Source of the DNA: Rhodoferax sp.
GTDB taxonomy: Bacteria; Pseudomonadota; Gammaproteobacteria; Burkholderiales; Burkholderiaceae_C
Direction of reading: 5' to 3'
Assembly: GCA_013791765.1 (NCBI GenBank)
Contig: VMTC01000038.1
Location: forward strand, 1 to 39,341
Length of the DNA stretch: 39,341 bases
Position 1 is the stretch's first letter. Every line of letters begins with the position of its first letter. The notes below the pieces were generated by a model that saw only the letters and a list, made by a program, of their open reading frames with translations, did no database searches and was not told the origin of the DNA. The position numbers and the translations under genes are program-made. Of this stretch, positions 11,345-20,660 are shown piece after piece.

Positions 11345-12586
11345 ATGATCCAGCAATCCATCGATTCATCCGCCGCCAAGAACGAACTGCAAGCCGTGTT
11401 GTTCGAGGGCATTCACCCCTCCGCCGTCGAAGCGCTGCAACAGGCCGGCTACACGCGCATCGTGACCCATGCCAAGGCCCTCTCTGGCACAGAACTGCTG
11501 GCCGCGCTGGCGGATGCGCATTTTGTCGGCGTGCGCTCACGCACCCAGCTCACCGCCGACGTGCTGCAGCACGCCAAGCGATTGGTGGCGGTGGGCTGCT
11601 TTTGCATCGGCACCAACCAGGTGGACCTGAAAGAGGCGATGCGCCTGGGCATTCCGGTCTTCAATGCCCCGTTTTCCAACACCCGCAGCGTGGCCGAGTT
11701 GGTGCTGGCGCAGATCATCATGCTGATGCGCGGCATTCCTGAAAAAAACGCGATCCTGCACCGCGGCGGCTGGGTCAAGAGCGCAGCCGATTCCTATGAA
11801 GTGCGTGGCAAGACGCTGGGCATCATCGGTTATGGCCACATCGGTACGCAAATTGGCGTGCTGGCCGAGCAACTCGGCATGCGCGTGGTGTTTTGCGATA
11901 TCGATGCCAAGCTGCCGCTGGGCAACGCGCAGCCCATGAGCAGTCTGGGTGAGTTGCTGGCTGCGGCCGATGTCGTCACGCTACATGTGCCTGAAACGCC
12001 GCAAACAGCCATCATGATCGGCGCGGCGCAACTGGCGGCCATGAAGCCCGGCAGCCACCTGATCAACGCCTCGCGCGGCAGCGTGGTCGACATCGACGCC
12101 TTGAGCGCCGCGCTGGAGAGCCGGCACCTGCATGGCGCGGCGATCGATGTGTTTCCGGTCGAGCCACAAGGCAATGATTCAGTCTTTGTCTCACCGCTCA
12201 CGCGCTTTGACAACGTCATTTTGACGCCGCACATTGGCGGATCAACGCTGGAGGCACAGGTCAACATCGGTACCGAAGTCGCGGCCAAGCTGATTCGCTA
12301 CGGCAGCAACGGCTCCACCACCTCCGCCGTCAACTTTCCCGAAGTGGCGCTGCCCGCGCACACCGGGCGCAGCCGGTTGCTGCACATTCACCGCAACGTG
12401 CCCGGCGTGCTGGCGCATGTCAACGAGCGCCTCTCAAACGCGGGCATCAACATTGCGGCGCAGTACCTGAGCACCAACGAGGAAGTCGGCTATGTCGTGA
12501 TCGACGTGGACAGCGCGGCCAGCCAGGCGGCGCTGGATGAACTCTGCGCCGTGCCGGAAACCATCCGTTGTCGGATTTTGTATTGA
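11345..12586 (+). CDS. serA: D-3-phosphoglycerate dehydrogenase
   Basis: First enzyme of serine synthesis, oxidising 3-phosphoglycerate with NAD. I start at ATG 11345 (413 residues, MIQQSID...), which matches E. coli SerA (410). An upstream TTG at 11312 would add 11 residues without homology. The NAD-binding motif GYGHIG is at 162-167. Catalytic Arg244 (NASRGS), Glu273 (VEPQ) and His296 (TPHIGGST) are in place. A C-terminal ACT domain from ~343 to the end (IRCRILY) implies feedback inhibition by serine. It follows the regulator by 50 bases. Serine feeds cysteine synthesis and thus the suf pathway, but a shared transcript is only possible, not shown. Confidence 0.95.
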   Translation: MIQQSIDSSAAKNELQAVLFEGIHPSAVEALQQAGYTRIVTHAKALSGTELLAALADAHFVGVRSRTQLTADVLQHAKRLVAVGCFCIGTNQVDLKEAMRLGIPVFNAPFSNTRSVAELVLAQIIMLMRGIPEKNAILHRGGWVKSAADSYEVRGKTLGIIGYGHIGTQIGVLAEQLGMRVVFCDIDAKLPLGNAQPMSSLGELLAAADVVTLHVPETPQTAIMIGAAQLAAMKPGSHLINASRGSVVDIDALSAALESRHLHGAAIDVFPVEPQGNDSVFVSPLTRFDNVILTPHIGGSTLEAQVNIGTEVAAKLIRYGSNGSTTSAVNFPEVALPAHTGRSRLLHIHRNVPGVLAHVNERLSNAGINIAAQYLSTNEEVGYVVIDVDSAASQAALDELCAVPETIRCRILY

Positions 12587-12605
12587 GATAAGCGCAGATC
12601 TGCCA

Positions 12606-12617
12606 GGGCAGCTGCCC
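12606..12617. promoter_or_regulatory. 12-bp perfect palindrome between serA and mutS
   Basis: GGGCAGCTGCCC lies 19 bases after the serA stop. No T-run follows, so it is a poor intrinsic terminator. It may be a protein site or chance. Further on, the gap has a GAAGT/ACTTC inverted pair just before mutS. Confidence 0.2.
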
Positions 12618-12731
12618 CAGCGCGCGTGCCGCAGCCGGGCCGCTGCAGTCAACGAATGCGAGGTTCTTGGTTCTTGGCGCTTGGAAATTGGGCGTTGATG
12701 GGGTTCGCATGAAGTTGCTAGACTTCCCCCG

Positions 12732-15350
12732 ATGACTGAAACAGAAAAACCACATAGCCCCATGATGGCCCAGTACCTGGGCCTCAAAGCAGACTACCCC
12801 GACACGCTGCTGCTGTACCGCATGGGCGACTTCTATGAGCTGTTTTTCGCCGACGCCGAGAAGGCCGCGCGCCTGCTCAACATCACGCTGACGCAGCGCG
12901 GCCAGAGCGCCGGGCAGCCCGTGGTCATGGCCGGCGTGCCCTTTCATTCCCTGGAAACCTACTTGGCCCGACTCATCAAGTTGGGTGAATCAGTGGCGAT
13001 TTGCGAACAAATCGGCGAAGTCACCGGCAAAGGCCCGGTGGAGCGCAAGGTGGTGCGCGTCGTCACGCCGGGCACGCTGACCGACCTGGAACTGCTGAGC
13101 GACAAATCCGAGTCGATGCTGCTGGCCGTGCACCAGGGGCCGCGCAATTCCTGTGGCCTGGCCTGGCTCAGCGTCACGCAGGGCGAAGTGCACTTGGGCG
13201 AGTGCGCGGTGGACGAGCTGGCGCAGTGGGTGCTGCGCATTGCGCCTGGCGAGATTATCTTCAGCGCAGGCGCGACGCCCGCCTTTGAGTCACGCTTGCG
13301 CGGCGCGCTGGCCTCTGGTGTGGTGTCTGTCAGCGTGCGGCCCGACTGGCAATTTGATGGTGGCCTGGGTGAAAAAAAATTGCTGGCGCAGCTACAGGCC
13401 GCCAGCCTGGCCCCGTGGCAGGCCCAAGATTTAACGCTGGCCCACGCCAGCGCCGCCGCCCTGTTGGCGTATGCCGAGCACACGCAAGGTCGGGCACTGA
13501 CGCACATCCAGAGCGTGCGCGTGCAACGCGGCGATGCATTGATTGATTTGCCCCCCACCACCCGGCGTAACCTGGAGCTCACCCAGACCCTGCGCGGTGA
13601 AGATCAACCGACGCTGTTTTCGCTGCTGGACAGTTGCATTACCGGCATGGGCAGTCGCCTGCTGAAAAACTGGTTGCTCACACCCGAGCGCGAGCGCGGC
13701 GCGGCACAGCAACGCCTGAACGCCATTGCCGCGCTGCAAGGCGGCGGCGCGCACACCTCGGGCGCCGGCGTCTGGCGCCAACTGCGCGAGCAACTCAAAG
13801 GCAGCACCGACGTGGAGCGCATCACCGCGCGCATCGCGCTGCGCCAGGTGCGCCCCAGGGAGCTCGTCGCGCTCCAGCAAACACTTCTAAAAACAGAGCT
13901 ACTTAACCATATTACACGCGGGCTAGAGCCCTATTTGACTCAAATTTCAGACCATTTACTGGCACCCGAGGCTTGTGCCGCCTTGTTGGCCCGTGCCATT
14001 GACCCCGAGCCCGCCGTACTGGTGCGCGACGGCGGCGTGATCGCCAGCAGTTTTGACGCCGAACTGGACGAGCTGCGCGCCATTCAGACCAATTGCGACA
14101 GCTTCTTGCTCGAACTGGAGGGGCGCGAGAAGGCCCGCACCGGTATTGCCAACCTGCGCGTGCAGTTCAACAAGGTGCATGGCTTCTTCATCGAGGTCAC
14201 GCAGGGGCAAGTGGACAAAGTGCCCGAGGACTACCGGCGCCGCCAGACGCTCAAAAACGCCGAGCGCTTCATCACCCCCGAACTCAAAGCCTTTGAGGAC
14301 AAAGCCCTGAGCGCGCAAGAACGGGCTTTGGCGCGTGAGAAATGGCTGTACGAGCAGGTGCTGGACCAGTTGCAGGTTTTTGTGCCCGCCCTCACCCAGG
14401 TCGCGCGTGCGCTGGCCACGCTGGACGCGCTGTGCGCACTGACCGAACGCAGCTTGACGCTGGGTTGGTGTGCGCCGCAGTTTGTCAAGGAGCCGTGTCT
14501 GGACATCACACAGGGTCGCCATCCGGTGGTGCAGGCCCGCCTGGCCGAGACCACCAGTGGCGCCTTCATCGCCAATGACACGCGCATGGGCCCCAAGCAG
14601 CGCATGCAGATCATCACCGGCCCCAACATGGGCGGCAAGTCGACCTACATGCGCCAGATCGCCGTCATCGTGCTGCTGGCCAGCATGGGCAGTTACGTGC
14701 CCGCCAGCGCCTGCCGGCTCGGGCCGATCGACGCCATCCACACCCGCATCGGCGCCGCCGACGACCTGGCCAACGCCCAGTCCACCTTCATGCTCGAGAT
14801 GCTCGAGGCCGCGCAGATACTGCATGCCGCCACCCCGAATTCGCTGGTGCTGATGGACGAGATCGGCCGCGGCACCTCCACCTTTGACGGCCTGGCCCTG
14901 GCCAGTGCCATTGCCACCCAGTTGCACGACAAAACCCAGGCTTACACCCTGTTTGCGACGCACTACTTTGAACTCACCGAGTTCCCGGCCCAGCACCACG
15001 GCGCCATCAACGTGCACGTGAGCGCGGCCGAGGCGGGCCGCGACATTGTGTTTTTGCATGAAATTGAGCCGGGCCCAGCCAGCAAAAGCTACGGCATTCA
15101 GGTCGCAAAGCTGGCGGGCATGCCCGCAGCGGTGCTGAGCCACGCGCGCCAGACCTTGGCCGCGCTGGAATCACAAGCGACGCTCAACCAGGCGCAGGTC
15201 GACTTGTTTGCCCCGCCGCCAGCTGCTGAGGCGCTCGCCGCCAGTGCCATCGAGGCCGCCGTGGCGGCGATCAATCCTGATCACCTGAGCCCGCGCGAAG
15301 CGCTGGAGGCGCTGTACCAGTTGAAGAAGCTGGCGGCTGACCAGACCTAA
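12732..15350 (+). CDS. mutS: DNA mismatch repair protein MutS
   Basis: Mismatch recognition ATPase of 872 residues (E. coli 853). The domain I mismatch-probing Phe-x-Glu is F34-Y-E36 in MGDFYELF. Walker [10 protein letters not shown] is near residues 630-638, and Walker [17 protein letters not shown] near 705-720. The [11 protein letters not shown] segment follows. A C-terminal tail of about 70 residues is present. Oddity: bases 13884-13937, within the lever/core region (about residues 385-402), are a readable copy of the dispersed intergenic element. They use rare CTA, AAA and ACA codons, unlike the surrounding gene, yet the frame is intact, so the gene is probably functional. Confidence 0.97.
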   Translation: MTETEKPHSPMMAQYLGLKADYPDTLLLYRMGDFYELFFADAEKAARLLNITLTQRGQSAGQPVVMAGVPFHSLETYLARLIKLGESVAICEQIGEVTGKGPVERKVVRVVTPGTLTDLELLSDKSESMLLAVHQGPRNSCGLAWLSVTQGEVHLGECAVDELAQWVLRIAPGEIIFSAGATPAFESRLRGALASGVVSVSVRPDWQFDGGLGEKKLLAQLQAASLAPWQAQDLTLAHASAAALLAYAEHTQGRALTHIQSVRVQRGDALIDLPPTTRRNLELTQTLRGEDQPTLFSLLDSCITGMGSRLLKNWLLTPERERGAAQQRLNAIAALQGGGAHTSGAGVWRQLREQLKGSTDVERITARIALRQVRPRELVALQQTLLKTELLNHITRGLEPYLTQISDHLLAPEACAALLARAIDPEPAVLVRDGGVIASSFDAELDELRAIQTNCDSFLLELEGREKARTGIANLRVQFNKVHGFFIEVTQGQVDKVPEDYRRRQTLKNAERFITPELKAFEDKALSAQERALAREKWLYEQVLDQLQVFVPALTQVARALATLDALCALTERSLTLGWCAPQFVKEPCLDITQGRHPVVQARLAETTSGAFIANDTRMGPKQRMQIITGPNMGGKSTYMRQIAVIVLLASMGSYVPASACRLGPIDAIHTRIGAADDLANAQSTFMLEMLEAAQILHAATPNSLVLMDEIGRGTSTFDGLALASAIATQLHDKTQAYTLFATHYFELTEFPAQHHGAINVHVSAAEAGRDIVFLHEIEPGPASKSYGIQVAKLAGMPAAVLSHARQTLAALESQATLNQAQVDLFAPPPAAEALAASAIEAAVAAINPDHLSPREALEALYQLKKLAADQT
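13884..13937 (+). repeat. Dispersed element, copy 2, inside mutS coding sequence
   Basis: Shares AGCTACTTA, CATATT, CACGCGGGCTAGAG and CCCTATTT in the right order and spacing with the intergenic copies at 24218, 25357 and 26224. The hairpin arms GGGCT/AGCCC are intact. It is read in frame as [18 protein letters not shown], an amphipathic helix-like stretch. The flanks return at once to GC-rich mutS codons. Confidence 0.75.
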
Positions 15351-15423
15351 CCAGGTTCAAAGGACAATAGGGCACAGCCTCGCCCTACACTCTCGTTTTA
15401 TTCTTGCCATTCACGCTTACACC

Positions 15424-16251
15424 ATGACTTACTGCGTTGCCATCAAACTCAATGCTGGACTGATTTTTCTGTCCGACTCGCGCACCAACGCCGGGTTGGA
15501 CCAGATCAGCACCTTTAGAAAAATGATCGTTTATGAGAAACCAGACGACCGATTCATGGTGCTGCTGTCGGCCGGCAACCTCAGCATTTCGCAGTCGGTG
15601 CGCGAGATTCTTCAGGTGGAGCAGCTCAAGGAACACGCCGACAGTGAGCCCATCACAATCTGGAACGCCAAAAGCATGTTTGATGCCGCGCGCGTACTGG
15701 GCGCGGCCATTCGCCACGTGCGCGAACGCGACTCCGAGGCGCTGCGCCAGTCAGGTGTTGACTTTAACGTCTCGCTGATCTTTGGCGGTCAGATCAAGGG
15801 TGAGGCCATGCGTCTGTTTCAGGTCTACTCGGCCGGCAACTTCATTGAAGCCACCCCCGAGACGCCCTACTTTCAGGTCGGCGAATCCAAATACGGCAAA
15901 CCGGTGCTGGACCGGGTCATCACGCCGGCCACACCGCTGGACGAGGCCGCCAAGTGTGCGCTGGTATCGATGGACTCCACACTCAAATCGAATTTGTCAG
16001 TGGGTTTGCCGCTGGACCTGGTGGTCTATGAAGCCAACCAGTTTCAGTCCGACAAAGTGGTGTGCATTGATGAGGACAATGCCTATTTCAAGATGATGCA
16101 CAACAGCTGGGGACAAAAACTGCGCGAGGTCTTTGACAGCATTGAAGACCCGATGTGGAACGGTGAGCACACCGAGGTGCCACTGATGCTGCAGTCTGGC
16201 CGCAACCAGGCATTGAAAAAAATCACGACGCCTCAGGAAAAGTTGATCTGA
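15424..16251 (+). CDS. Anbu (proteasome-type) peptidase
   Basis: Member of the bacterial proteasome-related Anbu family, Ntn-hydrolases distinct from HslV and the 20S proteasome. It begins MTYCVAIKLNAGLIFLSDSR. Removal of Met1 would expose Thr2 as nucleophile, and the LSDSRTNAG segment fits the family's active-site region. Length 275 is usual for Anbu. The usual partners in many genomes (alpha-E, circularly permuted ATP-grasp, transglutaminase-like genes) are not adjacent here. Instead the stop overlaps a hydrolase gene by one base (TGATG at 16249-16253). The substrate is unknown for the family. Confidence 0.88.
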   Translation: MTYCVAIKLNAGLIFLSDSRTNAGLDQISTFRKMIVYEKPDDRFMVLLSAGNLSISQSVREILQVEQLKEHADSEPITIWNAKSMFDAARVLGAAIRHVRERDSEALRQSGVDFNVSLIFGGQIKGEAMRLFQVYSAGNFIEATPETPYFQVGESKYGKPVLDRVITPATPLDEAAKCALVSMDSTLKSNLSVGLPLDLVVYEANQFQSDKVVCIDEDNAYFKMMHNSWGQKLREVFDSIEDPMWNGEHTEVPLMLQSGRNQALKKITTPQEKLI

Positions 16252-17063
16252 TGATCTTCTCGCACGCCAACAGTTTTGCCGCCAGCACCTACCGCGTCTT
16301 GTTCAAAAGCCTGCGAGCACGGGGCTTCAAGGTCAGTGCGATCGAGAAATTTGGCCATGACAGCCAGTACCCGGTCACCAACAACTGGCCGCATTTGGTC
16401 CAGCAACTCATTGACTTCACCCAGGTTCAGGTTGAGAGAGCGGGTGAGCCCGCTTTCCTGGTTGGCCATTCACTCGGGGGCTTTCTCAGTCTGATGGCGG
16501 CGGCACGGGCGCCTAAACTGGTGCGTGGTGTGCTGCTGGTGGATGCGCCCATTCTGGGCGGCTGGCGCGCCACCACCTTGGGCGTCATCAAAAGCACGCA
16601 ACTCGTCGGTTCGTTTTCACCGGGTGCCGTCAGCCGCCAGCGGCGCAACAGTTGGCCCAGCCAGGAGGCCGCGCTGGCACACTTTCACAGCAAAAGAGCC
16701 TTTGCCAAATGGGACCCTCAGGTGCTGCAGGACTACATCGCCCATGGCACCCATGACGAGGGGCTCGGCAAGGACATGAAGCGCGTGTTGGGCTTTGACC
16801 GCGCGGTGGAGACCGCCATCTACAACACCCTGCCCCACAATCTGGACGCCCTGCTCAAGCGCCATCCAGTGAAATGCCCGGTCGCCTTCATCGGTGGCAT
16901 CAACTCGGTCGAGATGAAGCAGGTCGGCATGGCCATGACCGAAAAAATCTGCAAGGGCCGCATCATGATGCTTGATGGCAGCCACCTGTTCCCCATGGAA
17001 AAGCCGCTCGCCACGGCAGCGGCGATTGAAGCGTCGCTATTGAATCTGCAAAGCCTGGCCTGA
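16251..17063 (+). CDS. Alpha/beta hydrolase
   Basis: Serine hydrolase of the alpha/beta fold with the nucleophile elbow GHSLGG (S74). An N-terminal oxyanion-type FSHANSF stretch is present, and a late GSHLFPMEKP segment supplies the likely catalytic histidine. Length 270. There is no signal peptide, so it is probably cytoplasmic. Its start overlaps the Anbu stop by one base, implying co-translation. The substrate cannot be told from sequence; esterase or lipase-like activity is a guess. Confidence 0.85.
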   Translation: MIFSHANSFAASTYRVLFKSLRARGFKVSAIEKFGHDSQYPVTNNWPHLVQQLIDFTQVQVERAGEPAFLVGHSLGGFLSLMAAARAPKLVRGVLLVDAPILGGWRATTLGVIKSTQLVGSFSPGAVSRQRRNSWPSQEAALAHFHSKRAFAKWDPQVLQDYIAHGTHDEGLGKDMKRVLGFDRAVETAIYNTLPHNLDALLKRHPVKCPVAFIGGINSVEMKQVGMAMTEKICKGRIMMLDGSHLFPMEKPLATAAAIEASLLNLQSLA

Positions 17064-17089
17064 ACTGGTCAAACCCCAGTTGCCAAGCC

Positions 17090-17947
17090 TCAGGCTGCCC
17101 AGGTCACCGCGCCGCTCCAGGCGGTTGCCAGCACCACCACGCCAAACACAATGCGGTACCAGGCAAAGGGAACAAAATCGTGGGTAGACACGTAGCGAAT
17201 CAGCCAGCGAATGCACAGCAGCGCGGCAAAAAACGCCGTCACGGTGCCCACCGCGAACATCGGCATGTCATCCCAACGCAACAGCTCGCGCTGCTTCCAC
17301 ACGGAATAGGCGCCCGCCCCCATCAGGGTCGGAATCCCCAGGTAGAAACTAAATTCAGTGGACGCCTTGCGCGACAGCCCCAGCACCAGGCCGCCGATGA
17401 TGGTGGCCCCGCTGCGGCTGGTGCCCGGGATTAGCGCCAGGCATTGCAATAGCCCGACTTTGAGCGCATCCAGGTAGGTCATTTCGTCCACGGTCTCGAC
17501 GCGGGCGTGACGCTTGCCCGCCAGGTCCAGCGCACCGTACAGCCGGCGATGGCGGTGCTCAACGGCGAGGATGATGAACCCGCCCACGATAAAGGCCAGC
17601 GCCACCGGCACCGGGTGAAACAGGTGGGCCTTGATGACGGCGCCAAAAGTCAGGCCCAGCACCACCGCCGGCATGAACGCGATCAGCACATTGAGCGCGA
17701 AACGCTGCGCCACCGGGTCATGCGTGATCCCGAGTACGGTGCGGCGCAAGCGCTCGCGGTATTCCCACATGACGGAGAACATGGCGCCGGTCTGGATCGC
17801 AATCTCAAAGACCTTGGCCTTTTCGCCCGTGAAGTCGAGCAGCGAGCCCGCCAGAATCAGGTGCCCGGTGGATGAAATGGGCAAAAATTCCGTCAACCCC
17901 TCGACCAGCCCCATGATGGCGGCTTTAATCAGCAATACGATATCCAA
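17090..17947 (-). CDS. uppP: Undecaprenyl-diphosphatase (BacA-type)
   Basis: Integral membrane enzyme that recycles undecaprenyl diphosphate to the monophosphate carrier for peptidoglycan synthesis; overexpression gives bacitracin resistance. The family signatures are [15 protein letters not shown] near residues 16-30 and [10 protein letters not shown] near 178-187. It has about eight membrane segments. Length 285 (E. coli 273). The start is a TTG at 17947-17945, supported by a strong AAGGAG five bases upstream on the minus strand. It converges with the hydrolase gene and diverges from the LON-N gene. Confidence 0.95.
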   Translation of the reverse strand: MDIVLLIKAAIMGLVEGLTEFLPISSTGHLILAGSLLDFTGEKAKVFEIAIQTGAMFSVMWEYRERLRRTVLGITHDPVAQRFALNVLIAFMPAVVLGLTFGAVIKAHLFHPVPVALAFIVGGFIILAVEHRHRRLYGALDLAGKRHARVETVDEMTYLDALKVGLLQCLALIPGTSRSGATIIGGLVLGLSRKASTEFSFYLGIPTLMGAGAYSVWKQRELLRWDDMPMFAVGTVTAFFAALLCIRWLIRYVSTHDFVPFAWYRIVFGVVVLATAWSGAVTWAA

Positions 17948-18056
17948 GACAACTCCTTCAAAGAGCAGCGATTATCACTGCAGGGTCTGCGGCGACGCTC
18001 GGCAGCGCTGCCAAGTTCGTGGGATGATATTGGCCACGCAAACCATGGCACTGAAA

Positions 18057-18716
18057 ATGTCTGACTCCCTGGCTCTGTTTTCGCTCCCTTTGTTTCCCTT
18101 GGAGACGGTGCTGTTCCCAGGCGGCACGCTCGCGCTGCGAATTTTTGAAGTGCGTTACCTCGACATGATTGGCAAATGCCACAAGACCGGCGCACCTTTT
18201 GGCGTGGTCGCACTGACGCAGGGCGCCGAAGTGCGCAAGGCCGACGCTGGCGCAGCCAGCAGCGATGGCTTTGCGCTGGAGCTGTTTCATACTGTGGGCA
18301 CCCTGGCGACGATCAACGAGTTGGTCACGCCCCAGCCGGGCTTGATGATGGTTGGCTGCTCCGGCCTGCAACGCTTTCGCATGACCCACCAAGAGAAATT
18401 GAAACACGGCTTGTGGGTTGCCAACGTCATGCCGCTGGCCAACGACCTGCGGGTCAAAATCCCCGATGACCTGAAGGTCGCAGCCGTGGCTTTGGACAAC
18501 CTGCTCCACACCCTGCGCGCGCGCGGCACGCCGCTGGCCCAAATGCCAGTGCATGCGCCCTATCAATTTGACGACTGCAGCTGGGTCGCCAACCGCTGGT
18601 GTGAGCTCTTGCCCATGCCTCTGGCGCAAAGGCAGCGCCTGATGGAACTCGACAACCCCTTGCTGCGACTCGAGCTCGTCAACGATCTGCTGGAACGCAA
18701 CGGCATCGCCACTTGA
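18057..18716 (+). CDS. LON N-terminal (substrate-binding) domain protein
   Basis: Stand-alone LON_substr_bdg domain of 219 residues, without ATPase or protease parts. The opening SLPLFPLETVLFPGGTLALR and the following IFEVRYLDMI are the family signature. I chose ATG 18057; in-frame ATGs at 18045 and 18024 would add 4 or 11 residues. These small proteins are common in beta- and gammaproteobacteria, and their function is not established. It precedes glnS by 79 bases on the same strand. Confidence 0.85.
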   Translation: MSDSLALFSLPLFPLETVLFPGGTLALRIFEVRYLDMIGKCHKTGAPFGVVALTQGAEVRKADAGAASSDGFALELFHTVGTLATINELVTPQPGLMMVGCSGLQRFRMTHQEKLKHGLWVANVMPLANDLRVKIPDDLKVAAVALDNLLHTLRARGTPLAQMPVHAPYQFDDCSWVANRWCELLPMPLAQRQRLMELDNPLLRLELVNDLLERNGIAT

Positions 18717-18795
18717 GTGTCAGGCGGGCAAACCCGCAGCCAGCCACGTGCTGCGGGTGCTACTTCAGGCCAATGCGCGGTCTAAAATCATTCGC

Positions 18796-20619
18796 ATGAG
18801 CACCCCCACCCCCGCCACCCCCCCGACCCCTGCCAGCAAAGGCACCACCGCGGCTTCTGAGCCCGTCAAACCCAGCAACTTTTTGCGCCAGATCATCGAA
18901 AGCGATCTGGAAAAAGCCACCTACGCCACGCGCCACTGGGGCGGCAGCCCCGGCGATGCCGCGCACCACGCCAAAGGTGAGCCTGACCCGGCCAAAATCC
19001 GCACCCGCTTTCCGCCCGAGCCCAACGGCTACCTGCACATTGGCCACGCCAAAAGCATCTGCCTGAACTTTGGCTTGGCGCGCGATTTTGGGGGCGTGTG
19101 CCACCTGCGCTTTGACGACACCAACCCAGAAAAAGAAGAGCTGGAGTACGTCACCACCATCATGAATTCGGTGCGCTGGCTGGGCTTTGAGTGGAATGGC
19201 TCGCCCACCGCCCAACCCTACCAGGCCAGCGACTACTTCGACTTCATGTACCGCGCGGCCGAGCATCTGATCGAAGCCGGCCATGCCTACGTGGACGAAC
19301 AGACGGTGGAAGAAATCCGCATCAACCGGGGCGACTTCAGCAAGCCCGGCGCCAACAGCCCGTTCCGCGCCCGCACCCCGGCCGAGAACCTGGCCCGCTT
19401 TCGCGAAATGCAGGGCGGCCGGCACGAAGACGGCGCCATGGTGCTGCGCGCCAAGATCGACATGGCCAGCCCCAACATCAACCTGCGCGACCCCGCCATC
19501 TACCGCATCCGCCGCGCCACTCACCACAACACCGGCGACAAATGGTGCATCTACCCGATGTACACCTTTGCCCACCCGATTGAGGACGCGCTGGAGAACA
19601 TCACCCACAGCATCTGCACGCTCGAATTTGAAGACCAACGCCCGTTTTACGACTGGCTAATGGAGCGTCTGACAGAAGGCGGCCTGCTAAGTAGCCCACC
19701 CCCGCACCAGTACGAATTTGCGCGCCTGAACCTCACCTACGTTGTGACCAGCAAGCGCAAGCTGGCGCAACTGGTGTACGACCACAAGGTGACGGGCTGG
19801 GACGACCCGCGCATGCCAACCATCGTCGGCCTGCGCCGGCGCGGCTACACGCCTGAGGCGATTCAACTGTTTGCCGAGCGCATTGGCGTGACCAAAAGCG
19901 ACAGCTGGATTGACTATTCAACGTTGGAAGGCTGCCTGCGCGAAACGCTGGACGTGTGCGCCCCCCGCGCCATGGCCGTGCTGGACCCGGTGAAACTGGT
20001 GCTGACCAACTGGGATGACGTGATGGGCGCGGGCAAGCTTGACGACTGCTCCGCCCCCCTTCACCCGCACCACCCCGAGCTGGGCCGACGCAGCTTCAAG
20101 ATTGGCAAAGAGGTTTGGATTGACCGCACGGACTTTGAAGAGACGCCTCCCAAAGGCTTTTTCAGATTGTTCCCCGGCAACAAGGTGCGCCTGAAATACG
20201 GCCACGTCATCGAATGCACCGGCTGCAGCAAAGACCTAGAGGGCCGCGTGACCGAGGTATACGCCACGCTGGTGCCCGACACCAAGAGCGGCACCCCCGG
20301 CAGCGACGCCGTCAAGGTCAAAGGCGTCATCACCTGGGTCGCCGTGAATGATGGCCTGGCGGTTGAGGTGCGCCTGTACGACCGCCTGTTTCTGGAAGCC
20401 CAGCCCGACGCGGGCGGCAAAGACTTTATCGAAGCGCTGAACCCGAACAGCCTGAAAGTGGTGACTGCGTTTGTGGAGCCATCCCTGGCCAGCGCCCGCG
20501 CGGACCAGAAGTTTCAGTTTGAACGGCATGGGTACTTTGTGGCGGATGGGGTGGACCACACGAAAGCGAAGCCGGTGTTTAACTTGGCGGTGGGGTTGAA
20601 AGATAGTTGGGGAAAGTGA
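18796..20619 (+). CDS. glnS: Glutaminyl-tRNA synthetase
   Basis: Charges tRNA-Gln with glutamine. The HIGH motif is in GYLHIGHAKS near residue 80, and the KMSKS-type motif is VTSKRKL near residue 316. The C-terminal anticodon-binding beta-barrels end near LAVGLKDSW. I chose ATG 18796 (607 residues; E. coli 554). The N-terminus carries a Pro/Thr/Ala-rich leader of ~25 residues. There is also an insertion of about 20 residues (GGSPGDAAHHAKG region) between the usual N-terminal helix and the RTRFPPEPNG motif. Confidence 0.96.
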   Translation: MSTPTPATPPTPASKGTTAASEPVKPSNFLRQIIESDLEKATYATRHWGGSPGDAAHHAKGEPDPAKIRTRFPPEPNGYLHIGHAKSICLNFGLARDFGGVCHLRFDDTNPEKEELEYVTTIMNSVRWLGFEWNGSPTAQPYQASDYFDFMYRAAEHLIEAGHAYVDEQTVEEIRINRGDFSKPGANSPFRARTPAENLARFREMQGGRHEDGAMVLRAKIDMASPNINLRDPAIYRIRRATHHNTGDKWCIYPMYTFAHPIEDALENITHSICTLEFEDQRPFYDWLMERLTEGGLLSSPPPHQYEFARLNLTYVVTSKRKLAQLVYDHKVTGWDDPRMPTIVGLRRRGYTPEAIQLFAERIGVTKSDSWIDYSTLEGCLRETLDVCAPRAMAVLDPVKLVLTNWDDVMGAGKLDDCSAPLHPHHPELGRRSFKIGKEVWIDRTDFEETPPKGFFRLFPGNKVRLKYGHVIECTGCSKDLEGRVTEVYATLVPDTKSGTPGSDAVKVKGVITWVAVNDGLAVEVRLYDRLFLEAQPDAGGKDFIEALNPNSLKVVTAFVEPSLASARADQKFQFERHGYFVADGVDHTKAKPVFNLAVGLKDSWGK

Positions 20620-20660
20620 TAACAAACGGCCATTCAAATCTACAGGCAAAAGGAATTTAG

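Noticed and set aside
13956-15143. Long minus-strand open frame within mutS
   Set aside because: Antisense shadow of mutS; the product is Gly/His/Gln-rich without motifs.
15369-15386. AGGGC/GCCCT stem after mutS as an intrinsic terminator
   Set aside because: Five-base stem, eight-base loop, and the T-run is 10 bases further on and interrupted; not convincing.
17064-17089. AGCCTCAGGCT palindrome between the convergent hydrolase and uppP genes
   Set aside because: Only 11 bases and no T-run on either side; could be chance.
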